64,000 bases of DNA from Mesorhizobium jarvisii (GTDB lineage Bacteria > Pseudomonadota > Alphaproteobacteria > Rhizobiales > Rhizobiaceae). The notes below the pieces were generated by a model that did no database searches, was not told where the DNA came from, and saw only the letters and a list, made by a program, of their open reading frames with translations. Below, piece by piece: positions 1 through 9,297 of this stretch. The translations under genes and the position numbers were made by a program. The DNA is taken from positions 434,001 through 498,000 of the forward strand of contig NZ_QZXA01000004.1 of assembly GCF_003601985.1 (NCBI RefSeq), read 5' to 3'. Every line of letters begins with the position of its first letter. Positions within the stretch are counted from its first letter, which is position 1.

Positions 1-164
1 TCACGCGCGCGCTCGACACCATGGGCGCGCTGAAGCTGGTGTCGCGCCATCGCGACGAACTCGACAAGCGCAATGTGCTGATCAAGCGCACGGTCGAAGG
101 CGCGCTCTTTGTCGAGCGCTTCGGCGATGGTATCATCGCCAGGGCCCACGAACTGCCCATCTGA
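1..164 (+). CDS. C-terminal fragment of an unidentified protein
   Basis: An open frame enters from the left edge (codons begin at position 3) and ends with TGA at 162-164, giving about 53 residues that end in IIARAHELPI. The segment is hydrophilic and charged, with no membrane segment or motif I recognise. It lies 31 bp before the peptidase gene on the same strand, so the two could be cotranscribed. I cannot name the family from this fragment. Confidence 0.55.
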   Translation, partial: TRALDTMGALKLVSRHRDELDKRNVLIKRTVEGALFVERFGDGIIARAHELPI

Positions 165-195
165 CCATTTTGCCCATACAACAGGGTTGCCGATT

Positions 196-1056
196 TTGAC
201 TGCTCACGATGCCCGTCTCCACGCCTTCCGTTCCGACCTTGCCGACGCGAGGCTGAAAGGCGAGGTTTCTGCCGAGCGTTTTGTCGCCGGCCGGCCGGCG
301 CGTATTTCGGCCTCGGTGGCCGACATCCGCAATGCGCCGCGCGCGGATGCCGGCGTCAACACGCAGGCCCTGTTCGGTGACGATGTGTTGGTTTTCGAGG
401 ATGCCGAAGGCTGGGCCTGGATCCAGGCCGAACGCGACGGCTATGTCGGCTATGTCGCCAACACCATGCTGGGCGGGCGCGACCATGCCCCCACCCATAT
501 CGTCTCGGTGCCCCGCACCTTTCTCTATCCCGGTCCGGATCTGCGCTTTCCGATCGCGGGACAGCTGTCGATGGGGTCGACGGTGACGGTGACGGGCGCC
601 GCCGAGACGCGCGGCACACATTATGCTGTCCTGCCATCGGGCGAAGCGATCATCGCGGGTCACCTCAGGCCAATCGGAGAAATTGCCGCCGACTACGTCG
701 CGGTTGCCGAGACGTTTCTTGGCACACCCTATCTGTGGGGCGGCACATCCGGCTTCGGCATCGATTGTTCCGGCCTGGTGCAACTGGCGATGCGCATGGC
801 GGACAAAAACGTGCTGCGCGATTCCGACATGCAGGCGGCAAGCATCGGCGAGCCGCTCGAGCCGGGTCCGGACTATGCCGGGTTGCGCAGGGGCGATCTC
901 GTCTTCTGGAAAGGCCATGTCGCTGCCATGACCGACGCCGAGACCATGATCCACGCCAACGGCCACACCATGCTGGTCTCGCGCGAAGGGTTGAAGGACG
1001 CCATCGCCCGCATCGGCTACCTCTATGGCGGCCCGACCGGGTTTCGCAGGCCGTAG
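196..1056 (+). CDS. NlpC/P60 (C40) family cell-wall peptidase with SH3-like domains
   Basis: Predicted cysteine peptidase that cuts peptide stems of peptidoglycan. The C-terminal NlpC/P60 domain has the nucleophile context GIDCSGLVQLA (Cys near residue 191), followed by a GDLVFWKGHVA block and a likely catalytic His in MIHANGH (near 252). The N-terminal half resembles two bacterial SH3-like domains, as in Rhizobiales NlpC/P60 proteins. No signal peptide is evident. The frame is open back to 109, but that would overlap the upstream gene. TTG at 196 (reading MTAHDARLHAF) is the preferred start and gives 286 residues; TTG at 187 is possible. Confidence 0.85.
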   Translation: MTAHDARLHAFRSDLADARLKGEVSAERFVAGRPARISASVADIRNAPRADAGVNTQALFGDDVLVFEDAEGWAWIQAERDGYVGYVANTMLGGRDHAPTHIVSVPRTFLYPGPDLRFPIAGQLSMGSTVTVTGAAETRGTHYAVLPSGEAIIAGHLRPIGEIAADYVAVAETFLGTPYLWGGTSGFGIDCSGLVQLAMRMADKNVLRDSDMQAASIGEPLEPGPDYAGLRRGDLVFWKGHVAAMTDAETMIHANGHTMLVSREGLKDAIARIGYLYGGPTGFRRP

Positions 1057-1165
1057 CACAAGCGCCTGTCCTTCTCCCACAGGGAAGGAAGGGAAGAGCT
1101 TTTCACGATCCCCTTTTGTTCCGATTTTCCTTGGCGATCGCCCGTAGCCGCGCTACCTCTGGCGC

Positions 1166-3700
1166 GTGACAGTTGAGCCGCGCCTTGCCGAGCAGAATGC
1201 CGCCATTGCCCTGCCCGAGCCATTCCTCCGATGGTTCGGCGAGAAAGGCTGGTCGCCGCGCGCACATCAGGTCGAATTGCTGGCGAAGGCTCAAAGCGGC
1301 CAATCGGTGCTGCTGATCGCGCCGACCGGAGCCGGCAAGACGCTGGCCGGCTTCCTGCCTTCGCTGACGGAACTGGCGGTCAGGCCGAGGCGAAAGCCGG
1401 GGCAGGGACAGCGCGGCATCCACACGCTCTACATCTCGCCGCTCAAGGCGCTGGCCGTCGACATCGAGCGCAATCTCGGCAAGCCGGTCGAGGAGATCGG
1501 TCTGCCGATCAGCATCGAGACGCGCACCGGCGACACGCCTTCCCACAAGCGCCAGCGCCAGAAGCTGGTGCCGCCGGATATATTGCTGACCACGCCCGAG
1601 CAACTTGCGCTTCTGATTGCTGCAGGCGACGCCCGACGCTTCTTCGAGGATCTGCGCTATGTCGTGCTCGACGAGTTGCATTCGCTTGTAACCTCGAAAC
1701 GCGGCCATCTCTTGGCGCTCGGCCTGGCGCGGCTGCGCAACTACGTGCCCGGCCTGCAGACCATCGGCCTGTCGGCGACGGTGGCCGAGCCGGACGAGTT
1801 GCGGCGCTGGCTGGTCAGCCAGAATCCACCAGGAGACATGTCCGAACTGATTGTGGTCACAGGGGGAGCTAAACCCGAAATCTCCATTCTCGATTCCGAA
1901 GAGCGTGTACCGTGGGCGGGGCATTCGGCGCGCTATGCCACGCCGGAGATCTACCGCGAGATCAAGCGCCACAAGACGACCCTGCTGTTCGTCAACACCC
2001 GCAGCCAGGCGGAACTGCTTTTCCAGGAATTGTGGCGGGTCAACGAGGACACCTTGCCGATCGCGCTTCATCACGGCTCTCTCGATGTCGGCCAGCGGCG
2101 GCGTGTCGAGAAGGCGATGGGCGAAAACGCGCTGCGTGCCATTGTCGCGACATCGACGCTCGATCTCGGCATCGACTGGGGCGATGTCGATCTGGTCGTG
2201 CATGTCGGCGCGCCGAAGGGGGCGAGCCGGCTGGCGCAGCGCATCGGCCGTGCCAACCACCGGATGGACGAACCGTCCAAGGCGATCTTGATCCCTGCCA
2301 ACCGTTTCGAGGTGCTCGAATGCCGGGCTGCCCTCGATGCCAACTATCTTGGCGCGCAGGACACGCCGCCGCTGGTTGATGGCGGCCTCGATGTGCTGGC
2401 GCAACACGTACTCGGCTGCGCCTGCGGCGCACCGTTCCGTGCCGACGATCTTTACGAGGAAGTGCGAGCGGCGGCACCCTACACCAGCCTCGATAGGATT
2501 ACCTTCGACCGCGTCATCGATTTTGTCGCCACCGGCGGCTATGCGCTGAAGAATTACGAGCGCTATGCTCGTATCCGCCTGAACAAGGACGGGTTGTGGC
2601 GCGTCTCCAACCCGCGCGTGGCTCAGCAATATCGGCTGAATGTCGGCACCATCATCGAAGTGCCGGCGCTCAACGTGCGTTACGTCAAAGCAGGCAGCAA
2701 AGGCTCGGCTACACGCGGCGGGGCCGTTCTCGGCAAGATCGAGGAGGCCTTCCTCGAAACGCTGACGCATGGCGACACCTTCATGTTCGCCGGCAAGGTG
2801 CTGCGCTTCGAAGGCATTCGCGAGAATGAATGCTTCGTGTCGAACGCGCCCGGCAGCGACGCCAAGGTGCCCTACTATGGCGGCGGCAAGTTCCCGCTTT
2901 CGACCTACCTTGCCGAGCAGGTCCGCATGATGCTGGACGATCCGCAGCGCTGGAAGAAGCTGCCGGAGCAGGTGGCCGACTGGCTGCGATTCCAGGCCGA
3001 CAAATCGGTTCTGCCCAAACGCGATGACCTGCTGATCGAGACCTTTCCACGCGGCAACCGCTACTATCTGGTCGCTTATCCCTTTGAGGGCAGGCTGGCC
3101 CACCAGACGCTCGGCATGTTGCTTACCCGGCGCCTCGACAGGGCAGGCGCCAGGCCGCTTGGCTTTGTCGCCACCGATTACGCCCTTGCCATATGGTCGC
3201 TGGGCGATATGGGCGCGATGTTCAAAGCCAGGAAACCGTCTCTCGGCGCATTGTTCGACGAGGACATGCTGGGCGACGACCTCGAAGCCTGGCTGGCCGA
3301 CAGCTGGCTTCTCAAGCGCACCTTCCGCAATTGCGCGCTGATTTCGGGACTGATCGAGAAACGCCATCCGGGCCAGGAGAAGAGCGGCCGTCAGGTCACC
3401 GTGTCGACCGACCTGATCTACGATGTGCTGCGCAGCCATGAGCCGGACCATATCCTGCTGCAGGCGACACGCTCCGATGCGGCGGCCGGTCTGCTCGATG
3501 TCAGCAGACTTGCCGACATGCTCTCGCGCGTCCAGGGTAGAATCATGCATAAGAATCTCGAGCAGATTTCGCCACTAGCCGTGCCGATCATGCTCGAGAT
3601 CGGCAAGATGCCGGTGAACGGCGAAGCCGATGAAACACTGCTGATGGATGCGGCGACTTTGGTCGAAGAGGCCATGGGGCCGGAAATGAGTGAGGGATGA
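1166..3700 (+). CDS. ligase-associated DNA damage response DEXH-box helicase (Lhr-like)
   Basis: Superfamily 2 ATP-dependent DNA helicase of 844 residues, GTG start. It shows the Q-motif region (SPRAHQVELL), Walker A APTGAGKT near residue 52, a DELH Walker B near 168, motif III-like LSATVAEP, and motif VI IGRANHR. A long Lhr-type C-terminal region follows. Length and order fit the helicase that accompanies PdeM, the Lexo exonuclease and an ATP-dependent ligase in proteobacterial repair modules. Its stop overlaps the start of the next gene (ATGA at 3697-3700), which argues for translational coupling with the nuclease. The ligase and exonuclease genes are not adjacent here. Confidence 0.9.
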   Translation: MTVEPRLAEQNAAIALPEPFLRWFGEKGWSPRAHQVELLAKAQSGQSVLLIAPTGAGKTLAGFLPSLTELAVRPRRKPGQGQRGIHTLYISPLKALAVDIERNLGKPVEEIGLPISIETRTGDTPSHKRQRQKLVPPDILLTTPEQLALLIAAGDARRFFEDLRYVVLDELHSLVTSKRGHLLALGLARLRNYVPGLQTIGLSATVAEPDELRRWLVSQNPPGDMSELIVVTGGAKPEISILDSEERVPWAGHSARYATPEIYREIKRHKTTLLFVNTRSQAELLFQELWRVNEDTLPIALHHGSLDVGQRRRVEKAMGENALRAIVATSTLDLGIDWGDVDLVVHVGAPKGASRLAQRIGRANHRMDEPSKAILIPANRFEVLECRAALDANYLGAQDTPPLVDGGLDVLAQHVLGCACGAPFRADDLYEEVRAAAPYTSLDRITFDRVIDFVATGGYALKNYERYARIRLNKDGLWRVSNPRVAQQYRLNVGTIIEVPALNVRYVKAGSKGSATRGGAVLGKIEEAFLETLTHGDTFMFAGKVLRFEGIRENECFVSNAPGSDAKVPYYGGGKFPLSTYLAEQVRMMLDDPQRWKKLPEQVADWLRFQADKSVLPKRDDLLIETFPRGNRYYLVAYPFEGRLAHQTLGMLLTRRLDRAGARPLGFVATDYALAIWSLGDMGAMFKARKPSLGALFDEDMLGDDLEAWLADSWLLKRTFRNCALISGLIEKRHPGQEKSGRQVTVSTDLIYDVLRSHEPDHILLQATRSDAAAGLLDVSRLADMLSRVQGRIMHKNLEQISPLAVPIMLEIGKMPVNGEADETLLMDAATLVEEAMGPEMSEG

Positions 3701-4413
3701 ATTTTTCGCTGGCGCGCACGTCGCTGATCGCCGAGGCCGACATGATAGGCATCGCCGGCGAGCGTGCGGTCTGCGATCCGCGCGGCGTGCTCTATTTTCC
3801 CGAGCTCAGGCTGATGGCGGTCTCCGACCTGCATCTGGAAAAAGGCTCGTCGCTGGCAAGGCGCGGCGCGCTGATCCCGCCCTATGATACCGGCGCGACC
3901 TTGCTCAGACTGCAGGCCGTCATATCCGACTACCAGCCGTCGATCGTCATCAGCCTGGGCGATTCCTTTCACGATGGCGGCGGCGCCGAGCGCATGCATG
4001 CGAGTTTTCGCGAGCGGCTGGAAGCGCTGATGGCAGGCCGCGACTGGTTCTGGGTCGCCGGCAACCATGATCCGGAAGCGCCGGCCGATCTGCCCGGTGA
4101 AACGGTCCGGGAACTGGCCATAGGCTCGCTGCTGTTCCGGCATGAGCCGTCGAAAGTGCGCGTCGAGGGCGAGATCGCGGGCCATCTCCATCCCTGCGCG
4201 CGCATCGTCCAGCGCGGCCGTTCGGTGCGTCGGCGCTGCTTTGCCGGCGATGGCGGCCGCATGATCATGCCGGCCTTCGGCGCCTATACCGGCTCGCTCA
4301 ACGTGCTCGATCGCGCTTATGCCGGGCTGTTCCGGCCGGAATCGCTGATGGCCTATATGCTTGGCGCCGACCGCATCTTCGCCATCTCCCGCTCGATGCT
4401 GCGGCCGGGCTGA
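3697..4413 (+). CDS. pdeM: ligase-associated DNA damage response endonuclease PdeM
   Basis: Calcineurin-like metallophosphoesterase of 238 residues. Metal-binding blocks are present in order: SDLHLEKGSS, GDSFHDGG, GNHDPEAP and GHLHP. PdeM proteins accompany Lhr-like helicases in a DNA-repair module. The ATG overlaps the helicase stop by four bases, so the pair is almost certainly cotranscribed. The C-terminal half (PAFGAYTGSLNV) matches the family pattern. The next gene is on the opposite strand and converges on it only 5 bp away. Confidence 0.9.
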   Translation: MNFSLARTSLIAEADMIGIAGERAVCDPRGVLYFPELRLMAVSDLHLEKGSSLARRGALIPPYDTGATLLRLQAVISDYQPSIVISLGDSFHDGGGAERMHASFRERLEALMAGRDWFWVAGNHDPEAPADLPGETVRELAIGSLLFRHEPSKVRVEGEIAGHLHPCARIVQRGRSVRRRCFAGDGGRMIMPAFGAYTGSLNVLDRAYAGLFRPESLMAYMLGADRIFAISRSMLRPG

Positions 4414-4418
4414 GCAGC

Positions 4419-5354
4419 CTATCTGCCGTAATACAGAGTGACGGTGTGCTTTGCCTCGGCGAAGAACAGCCAGCGCTCGACCAGCATGCCGGCGAACTGG
4501 ACGATCGCGGCGAGCACCGACGGCACCGCCGCATAGGGCCAGGGCAAGGCGAAGGTGGCGGCGATCAGCAGGACGGGCAGGGCGAAGGCCAATGCCTGTG
4601 CGAGCATGCGCAGCTTCGCACTGTGCTTGCGTGCGATGCGAAAACCCATTTCCTTGAGCAGGTAGTTTTCCTCGGTATGCGGCCATTCCAGCGAGCGCAC
4701 CGTGCCGCCAGCCAAACCGGTCGCGGTGTTGGCGGTGGTCGGGATCTCGAGACGGTCATTGTGCCGCCAGGTCGCGAGCTTCCAGCCCCAGCCGGCAAGA
4801 GTGGCAAGCAGCGACAATACCAGCACGCCCGTGGAACCGATGCCGAAGCCCTGCAGCAGCGCGTTCAACAGAACGCTGCCGGTCATGGCGGCGAAGATCA
4901 GATAGGCCGGCAAAGTATAGCGGCTGTGCCACTGCGCGATCGGCTTCAGCGACGCGTAGATCATGCCGGTGGTGCAGACGGTGACGATCGCACCGATGGC
5001 GGCCAGCAATCCGGCAATGGCCACCCAGCCCTCAGTGCGGCCAAAGAACACCCAGCCGAGGCCGAACAGTCCGGCCGGGATGAAGGTGATGACCGAGGCC
5101 ACGCCTTCGCGCGACAGCCAGGAACTGCGCCATTGCGAGAACGCCCGCCATCCGCGCTCGGGTCTGCCGAGATGGCCGGTCGACGACAACAGTCCCGCCG
5201 CGATCAGGCCAAGCGCCAGCCCCAGGCCGACGAGGCCGAGCCAGAAGTCGGCGGGGACGATCTGCAACCCACCCAGCACCCCAAGCAGCGCCAGCAGGCC
5301 GTAGCCTGCACCGGTGGCGGTGGTGAAGAAGACGACGGAAAAGGCTGGATGCAT
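4419..5354 (-). CDS. DmsC/SoeC-type membrane anchor subunit of a molybdoenzyme
   Basis: Polytopic membrane protein of 311 residues with about eight hydrophobic helices, of the DMSO-reductase anchor (DmsC) family. It would hold the catalytic and Fe-S subunits at the inner membrane and exchange electrons with the quinone pool. It is the third gene of a minus-strand operon behind the Fe-S subunit (2-bp gap) and the catalytic subunit. Because the catalytic subunit has no Tat signal and a sulfite exporter lies nearby, I favour SoeC of a cytoplasm-facing sulfite dehydrogenase over DmsC proper. That substrate assignment is inference. Confidence 0.8.
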   Translation of the reverse strand: MHPAFSVVFFTTATGAGYGLLALLGVLGGLQIVPADFWLGLVGLGLALGLIAAGLLSSTGHLGRPERGWRAFSQWRSSWLSREGVASVITFIPAGLFGLGWVFFGRTEGWVAIAGLLAAIGAIVTVCTTGMIYASLKPIAQWHSRYTLPAYLIFAAMTGSVLLNALLQGFGIGSTGVLVLSLLATLAGWGWKLATWRHNDRLEIPTTANTATGLAGGTVRSLEWPHTEENYLLKEMGFRIARKHSAKLRMLAQALAFALPVLLIAATFALPWPYAAVPSVLAAIVQFAGMLVERWLFFAEAKHTVTLYYGR

Positions 5355-5356
5355 GG

Positions 5357-6091
5357 TCAGTTCGAAAGCATGCGGTCGACCCAGCCGAGGAAGCCGCCTT
5401 CGGCCCGCACCGGCTCCAGCGCCTTCGCGGGCACCGATGCGGCGCGCTGCGTATGGGCGCGCGGCGGCAAATATTTGTTGGTCGGGTGGTAGCCGAGTTC
5501 CGGCATCAGGTCGACGCCGCCGCGCTCAGCCACCAGTTGCGAGACGGCGGACTGGGGATCGCCGAGATCACCGAAATGCCGGGCGCTGGTCGGGCAGGCG
5601 GCCACACAGGCCGGCACACGGTCTTCTTCGGCCAGATTGTCGTTGTAAATGCGGTCGACGCAGAGCGTGCATTTCTTCATCACGCCGACATCGGTGTCGA
5701 ATTCGCGCGCGCCATAGGGGCAGGCCCAGCTGCACAATTTGCAGCCGATGCATTTGTCCTCGTCGATCAGCACGATGCCGTCCGAGACTCGCTTGTAAGA
5801 GGCGCCGGTCGGGCAGACGGTGACGCAGGCCGGCGTCTCGCAATGCAGGCAGGAGCGCGGGAAGTTGACCGTGCGCCCGCCCATCTCTGTCGTGTGCTCA
5901 TAGCTGTGCACGCGGTTGAACCAGACGCCGTCGACATGGCCGCCATAGGGGTCGATGTCGGTCAACGGCGCCATGTGGCCGCCGGTGTTCCATTCCTTGC
6001 AGGCGGTGACGCAAGCCTGGCAGCCGACGCACGTGTCGAGGTCGATGACGAGACCAAGTTTCTTGTCGCTGTGGGCGGGAAGACAGGTCAT
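5357..6091 (-). CDS. four-cluster ferredoxin subunit of a DMSO-reductase-family enzyme (DmsB/SoeB-like)
   Basis: Electron-transfer subunit of 244 residues with four cysteine groups for [4Fe-4S] clusters: CVGCQACVTAC, CLHCETPACVTVC, CIGCKLCSWAC, and CTLC with a later CVAAC. This is the DmsB/NrfC/SoeB pattern, carrying electrons between the molybdopterin subunit and the membrane anchor. Its start overlaps the end of the catalytic-subunit gene by four bases (ATGA, 6088-6091). No Tat signal is seen, consistent with a cytoplasmic complex. Confidence 0.88.
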   Translation of the reverse strand: MTCLPAHSDKKLGLVIDLDTCVGCQACVTACKEWNTGGHMAPLTDIDPYGGHVDGVWFNRVHSYEHTTEMGGRTVNFPRSCLHCETPACVTVCPTGASYKRVSDGIVLIDEDKCIGCKLCSWACPYGAREFDTDVGVMKKCTLCVDRIYNDNLAEEDRVPACVAACPTSARHFGDLGDPQSAVSQLVAERGGVDLMPELGYHPTNKYLPPRAHTQRAASVPAKALEPVRAEGGFLGWVDRMLSN

Positions 6092-9018
6092 TCGGCTGCC
6101 TCTCTTGCCCGGCGGAATTCGGCGCCGAAGCTCAATCTGTCGAGCGACGGCTCGAAATGCGGCGGTTGGCTGAAACGCTCGAATTGCGGCTCGGTGAAGC
6201 CGGCTTCCTCATCAGCGCATTTGACGATGCGCACGCGCAGATCGAACCACGCGGCCTGGCCGGTGACAGGATCGGAATTCGAGTAGCGTTTGCCCTGGGC
6301 GTCGGCCGAGGTCTGGTCGCCGATGATATGGTTGAGCAGGAAGCCGCGATTGCTCTCGGCGGCATCATCTTTCAGTCCCCAGCTGCCGCGCCTTTTGCCG
6401 ATCGCGTTCCAGGTCCAGACCGTGCTTTCGTTCACCCCGTCGACCAGCTTGATTTGCCCCTTCACTCTGCCGTTGATGCTCTCGATCCACACCCAGTCGT
6501 CGTCGACGAGACCGAGACCGGCGGCGGTGCGGTGATGCACGAACAGCCGGTTCTGGCTGGTAATCTGCCGCAGCCACGCATTCTGCGAGCCCCAGGAATG
6601 ATACATGTGCATCGGCCGCTGCGTCAGCGCGTGCAGCGGGTATTTTTCGAGGTCGACCACCGCTTCCTCGAACGGCATGTACCAGAACGGCAGCGGATCC
6701 ATGTAGGTCTCGATGCGCTGGCGCTCGGCCTCCGGCGGCTGAACACGGCCATAGCCGCGTGCGGCGAGCCGAAACCGCTGCAACGGCTCGGAATAGAGCT
6801 GGAAGATGATCGGCTCCGCCTTCGGGATGAAACCCATCTGCACCGCGAAATCGAGATAGGAGCGGTTGGCCATCTTGTAGTAGCGCTGGTCCTGAGCGAA
6901 GTCGTGATGCCAGAAGCCGCCATTGTCGATGTAGCGCTGCAACTGGTCCGGATTGGCCTCGCCCTTGCCGATCGACGTTCCATCCTTGCCGCGCCAGCCG
7001 GCCAACGGTCCGATGCCCGGTGTGCGCTCGTGGTTGACGATATAGTCGGCATAGTCGGCATATCTGGCCGATCCGTCCTCATCGACGAAACCGGGCAGGC
7101 GCAGCCGGGCGCCCAGTTCGATCAGCACCGACTGGAACGGCCTGACGTCGCGGTCCGGCTCGACGACGGGATGGCGGATGGCATCGCCCGGCCCGTCGGC
7201 ATGGCTGATCGGCCGGTCGAGCAGGCTGATGCAGTCATGCCGTTCGAGATAGGTGGTGTCGGGCAGCACGAGGTCGGCGAACGGCACGGTCTCGGAATAG
7301 TAGGCGTCGGAATAGATGATGAAGGGGATCTTGTAGTTGCCCGCCTCGTCATGGTCGGTCAGCATACGCATCGTCTCGACGGTGTTCATCGAGGAATTCC
7401 ACGCCATGTTCGACATGTACATCATCAGCGTGTCGATCTTGTAGGGATCGCCCGCCCAGGCATTGCGGATGACGGTGTGCATCAGCCCGTGCGCAGCCAG
7501 CGGCGCGTCCCAGGAATAGGCCTTGTCGATGCGGGTCGGCGTGCCGTCTTCGTCGACCAGCAGGTCGTCCGGTCCGCAGACGAAGCCAAGCGGCATGCCG
7601 TCCAGCGGCGTCATCGGCTTGACCGTCTTGCCCGCGGGTTTCGGGCCCGGCGGCGCCGATCTGGGGTAGGGCGGCTTGAAGCGGAAGCCGCCGGGAACAT
7701 CCACTGTGCCGAGCAGCACCTGCAGCAGATGGATGGCGCGGCAAGAGTGAAAACCGTTCGAATGGGCTGATATACCGCGCATGGCATGCATCGAAACCGG
7801 TCGGCCCTTGATCGTCTCGTGCCGGCGCCCGGCCCAGTCGGTCCAAGCCACCGGCAGTTCGATTGCCTGTTCGAAGGCGACATGGGCGAGTTCGGCGGCG
7901 ATCCGGCGGATCCTATCGGTGGCAATGCCGCAGCGCTCGGCGACCGCATCCGGCGCGTAGCTGTCATCGAGATAGCGGTCGGCGATCAACTGGAACACCG
8001 GCGTACAGCGGCGGCCGCCGACTTCGAAGCTGCCGGTCAGCGCCGGCTTCGCTTCCGTGTCGGTTGCCTTGACGGCGGTCTTCGCCACCCTGTCCCAGGC
8101 CAGCGGATTGCCGTCGGCGTCGCGGACGAACAGCCCGTCGTCGGAGGCGCCAGGCTCCTGCACGACGAGGACATGGGCGTTGGTGTAGCGGAGCAGATAG
8201 TCGAGATCGACGCGGCCTGCCTTCAGCAATTCGTGGATGAGGGCGAAGACGAACAGGCCGTCCGTTCCGGGCCGGATGCCGATCCAGTCGTCGGCAATTG
8301 CATTGTAGCCGGTGCGGCAGGGGTTGATCGACACCACCTTGGCGCCGCGCGCCTTGAGCTTGCCCAGCCCGATCTTGATCGGGTTGGAATCATGGTCCTC
8401 GGCGACGCCGAACAGCATGAAATATCGTGTGTTATCCCAGTCAGGCTCGCCGAACTCCCAGAACGAGCCGCCGATCGAATAGAGCCCGCCGGCCGCCATG
8501 TTGACCGAGCAGAAGCCGCCATGGGCGGCGAAGTTCGGCGTGCCGAACTGGCTCGCCCACCAACCGGTCAAGGATTGCGACTGGTCGCGGCCGGTGAAGA
8601 AAGCGAGTTTTTTCGGATCGGTACGACGAACTGCCGAGAGACGCTCCGTCGCGATCGAGAACGCTTCTTCCCACTCGATCTCGCGGAACGCGCCGGAGCC
8701 GCGCGGACCGGTGCGCAGCAGCGGCTTCTTCAGCCGGGCCGGGCTGTAATGCTGCATGATGCCGGAACTGCCCTTGCCGCAGATCACGCCGCGATTGACC
8801 GGATGGTCCTTGTTGCCGTTGATATAGCGGACCTTGCCGTCCTTGATGTGCACGTCGATGCCGCAGCGGCAGGCGCACATGTAGCAGGTCGTCTTGGCTA
8901 TGCTGTCGGAAATGCCAGGCGAGGTGTCGACGCCGTCGCCTTCATCGGGCGCGCGCGTGTCGGCAAGCGGGCGTTGCGATGGTGCCGAATTCGCGCCGCG
9001 CGGCGGTGAATGCCTCAT
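6088..9018 (-). CDS. molybdopterin oxidoreductase catalytic subunit, probable sulfite dehydrogenase SoeA
   Basis: Catalytic subunit of 976 residues in the DMSO-reductase superfamily. The N-terminal [4Fe-4S] site reads CYMCACRC (CxxCxxxC) followed by a fourth Cys in GVICGKG, and the molybdopterin-binding folds follow. The open frame extends upstream to 9639. I choose ATG at 9018 because it overlaps the TGA of a small upstream gene (ATGA) and leaves a normal family length. There is no twin-arginine motif. The CYMCACRCGI signature, subunit make-up and nearby TauE-type exporter and LysR gene favour a cytoplasmic SoeABC-type sulfite dehydrogenase. Other oxyanion oxidoreductases of the same superfamily remain possible. 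Confidence 0.82.
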   Translation of the reverse strand: MRHSPPRGANSAPSQRPLADTRAPDEGDGVDTSPGISDSIAKTTCYMCACRCGIDVHIKDGKVRYINGNKDHPVNRGVICGKGSSGIMQHYSPARLKKPLLRTGPRGSGAFREIEWEEAFSIATERLSAVRRTDPKKLAFFTGRDQSQSLTGWWASQFGTPNFAAHGGFCSVNMAAGGLYSIGGSFWEFGEPDWDNTRYFMLFGVAEDHDSNPIKIGLGKLKARGAKVVSINPCRTGYNAIADDWIGIRPGTDGLFVFALIHELLKAGRVDLDYLLRYTNAHVLVVQEPGASDDGLFVRDADGNPLAWDRVAKTAVKATDTEAKPALTGSFEVGGRRCTPVFQLIADRYLDDSYAPDAVAERCGIATDRIRRIAAELAHVAFEQAIELPVAWTDWAGRRHETIKGRPVSMHAMRGISAHSNGFHSCRAIHLLQVLLGTVDVPGGFRFKPPYPRSAPPGPKPAGKTVKPMTPLDGMPLGFVCGPDDLLVDEDGTPTRIDKAYSWDAPLAAHGLMHTVIRNAWAGDPYKIDTLMMYMSNMAWNSSMNTVETMRMLTDHDEAGNYKIPFIIYSDAYYSETVPFADLVLPDTTYLERHDCISLLDRPISHADGPGDAIRHPVVEPDRDVRPFQSVLIELGARLRLPGFVDEDGSARYADYADYIVNHERTPGIGPLAGWRGKDGTSIGKGEANPDQLQRYIDNGGFWHHDFAQDQRYYKMANRSYLDFAVQMGFIPKAEPIIFQLYSEPLQRFRLAARGYGRVQPPEAERQRIETYMDPLPFWYMPFEEAVVDLEKYPLHALTQRPMHMYHSWGSQNAWLRQITSQNRLFVHHRTAAGLGLVDDDWVWIESINGRVKGQIKLVDGVNESTVWTWNAIGKRRGSWGLKDDAAESNRGFLLNHIIGDQTSADAQGKRYSNSDPVTGQAAWFDLRVRIVKCADEEAGFTEPQFERFSQPPHFEPSLDRLSFGAEFRRAREAAE

Positions 9019-9173
9019 GATCCGGATGTGCCCGCGCGGCCGGCGGATTTGGCTCGAGTCTTCGGCCCGGGGCCGCGCATGTAATGCTCTTCCGGATGGT
9101 AACGATCGCCGGTCAGCCGTCTGCGGATGCCGCGGGTCCAATGCGCGAGAAGGGACTTGAACCGCCCGATCAT
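9015..9173 (-). CDS. 52-residue small protein coupled to the molybdoenzyme operon
   Basis: A short frame reading MIGRFKSLLAHWTRGI at its start and ending GRAGTSGS, with the TGA overlapping the ATG of the catalytic subunit. It is strongly basic, has a possible amphipathic N-terminal helix, and contains a YHPEEHYMRGPGPK segment. It would be the first gene of the operon. A weak purine-rich AGAGA stretch precedes the ATG. I do not recognise the family. A role in maturation or as a small accessory subunit is speculation based on position. Confidence 0.5.
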   Translation of the reverse strand: MIGRFKSLLAHWTRGIRRRLTGDRYHPEEHYMRGPGPKTRAKSAGRAGTSGS

Positions 9174-9297
9174 TTTTAGTCTCTGCCATCCGCTGGCGAA
9201 TTTTTTCTAACTTCGCGCGAAAATGTAGAATGAAGCTATCGATCCGTCTAATCAGTTGTTCTTGTAAATTCGATCGATATTGGTTCTTAATGCTGAC
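9174..9297. promoter_or_regulatory. divergent promoter region between molybdoenzyme operon and LysR gene
   Basis: A 124-bp, AT-richer intergenic stretch lies between divergent starts. Two ATCGAT-containing segments sit near 9238-9244 and 9272-9279, spaced about three helical turns apart. LysR-type operators are usually found in this position. No exact operator can be assigned by eye. Confidence 0.4.

Noticed and set aside
1103..3550. Minus-strand open frame of 815 codons
   Set aside because: Antisense to the helicase whose motifs are unambiguous.
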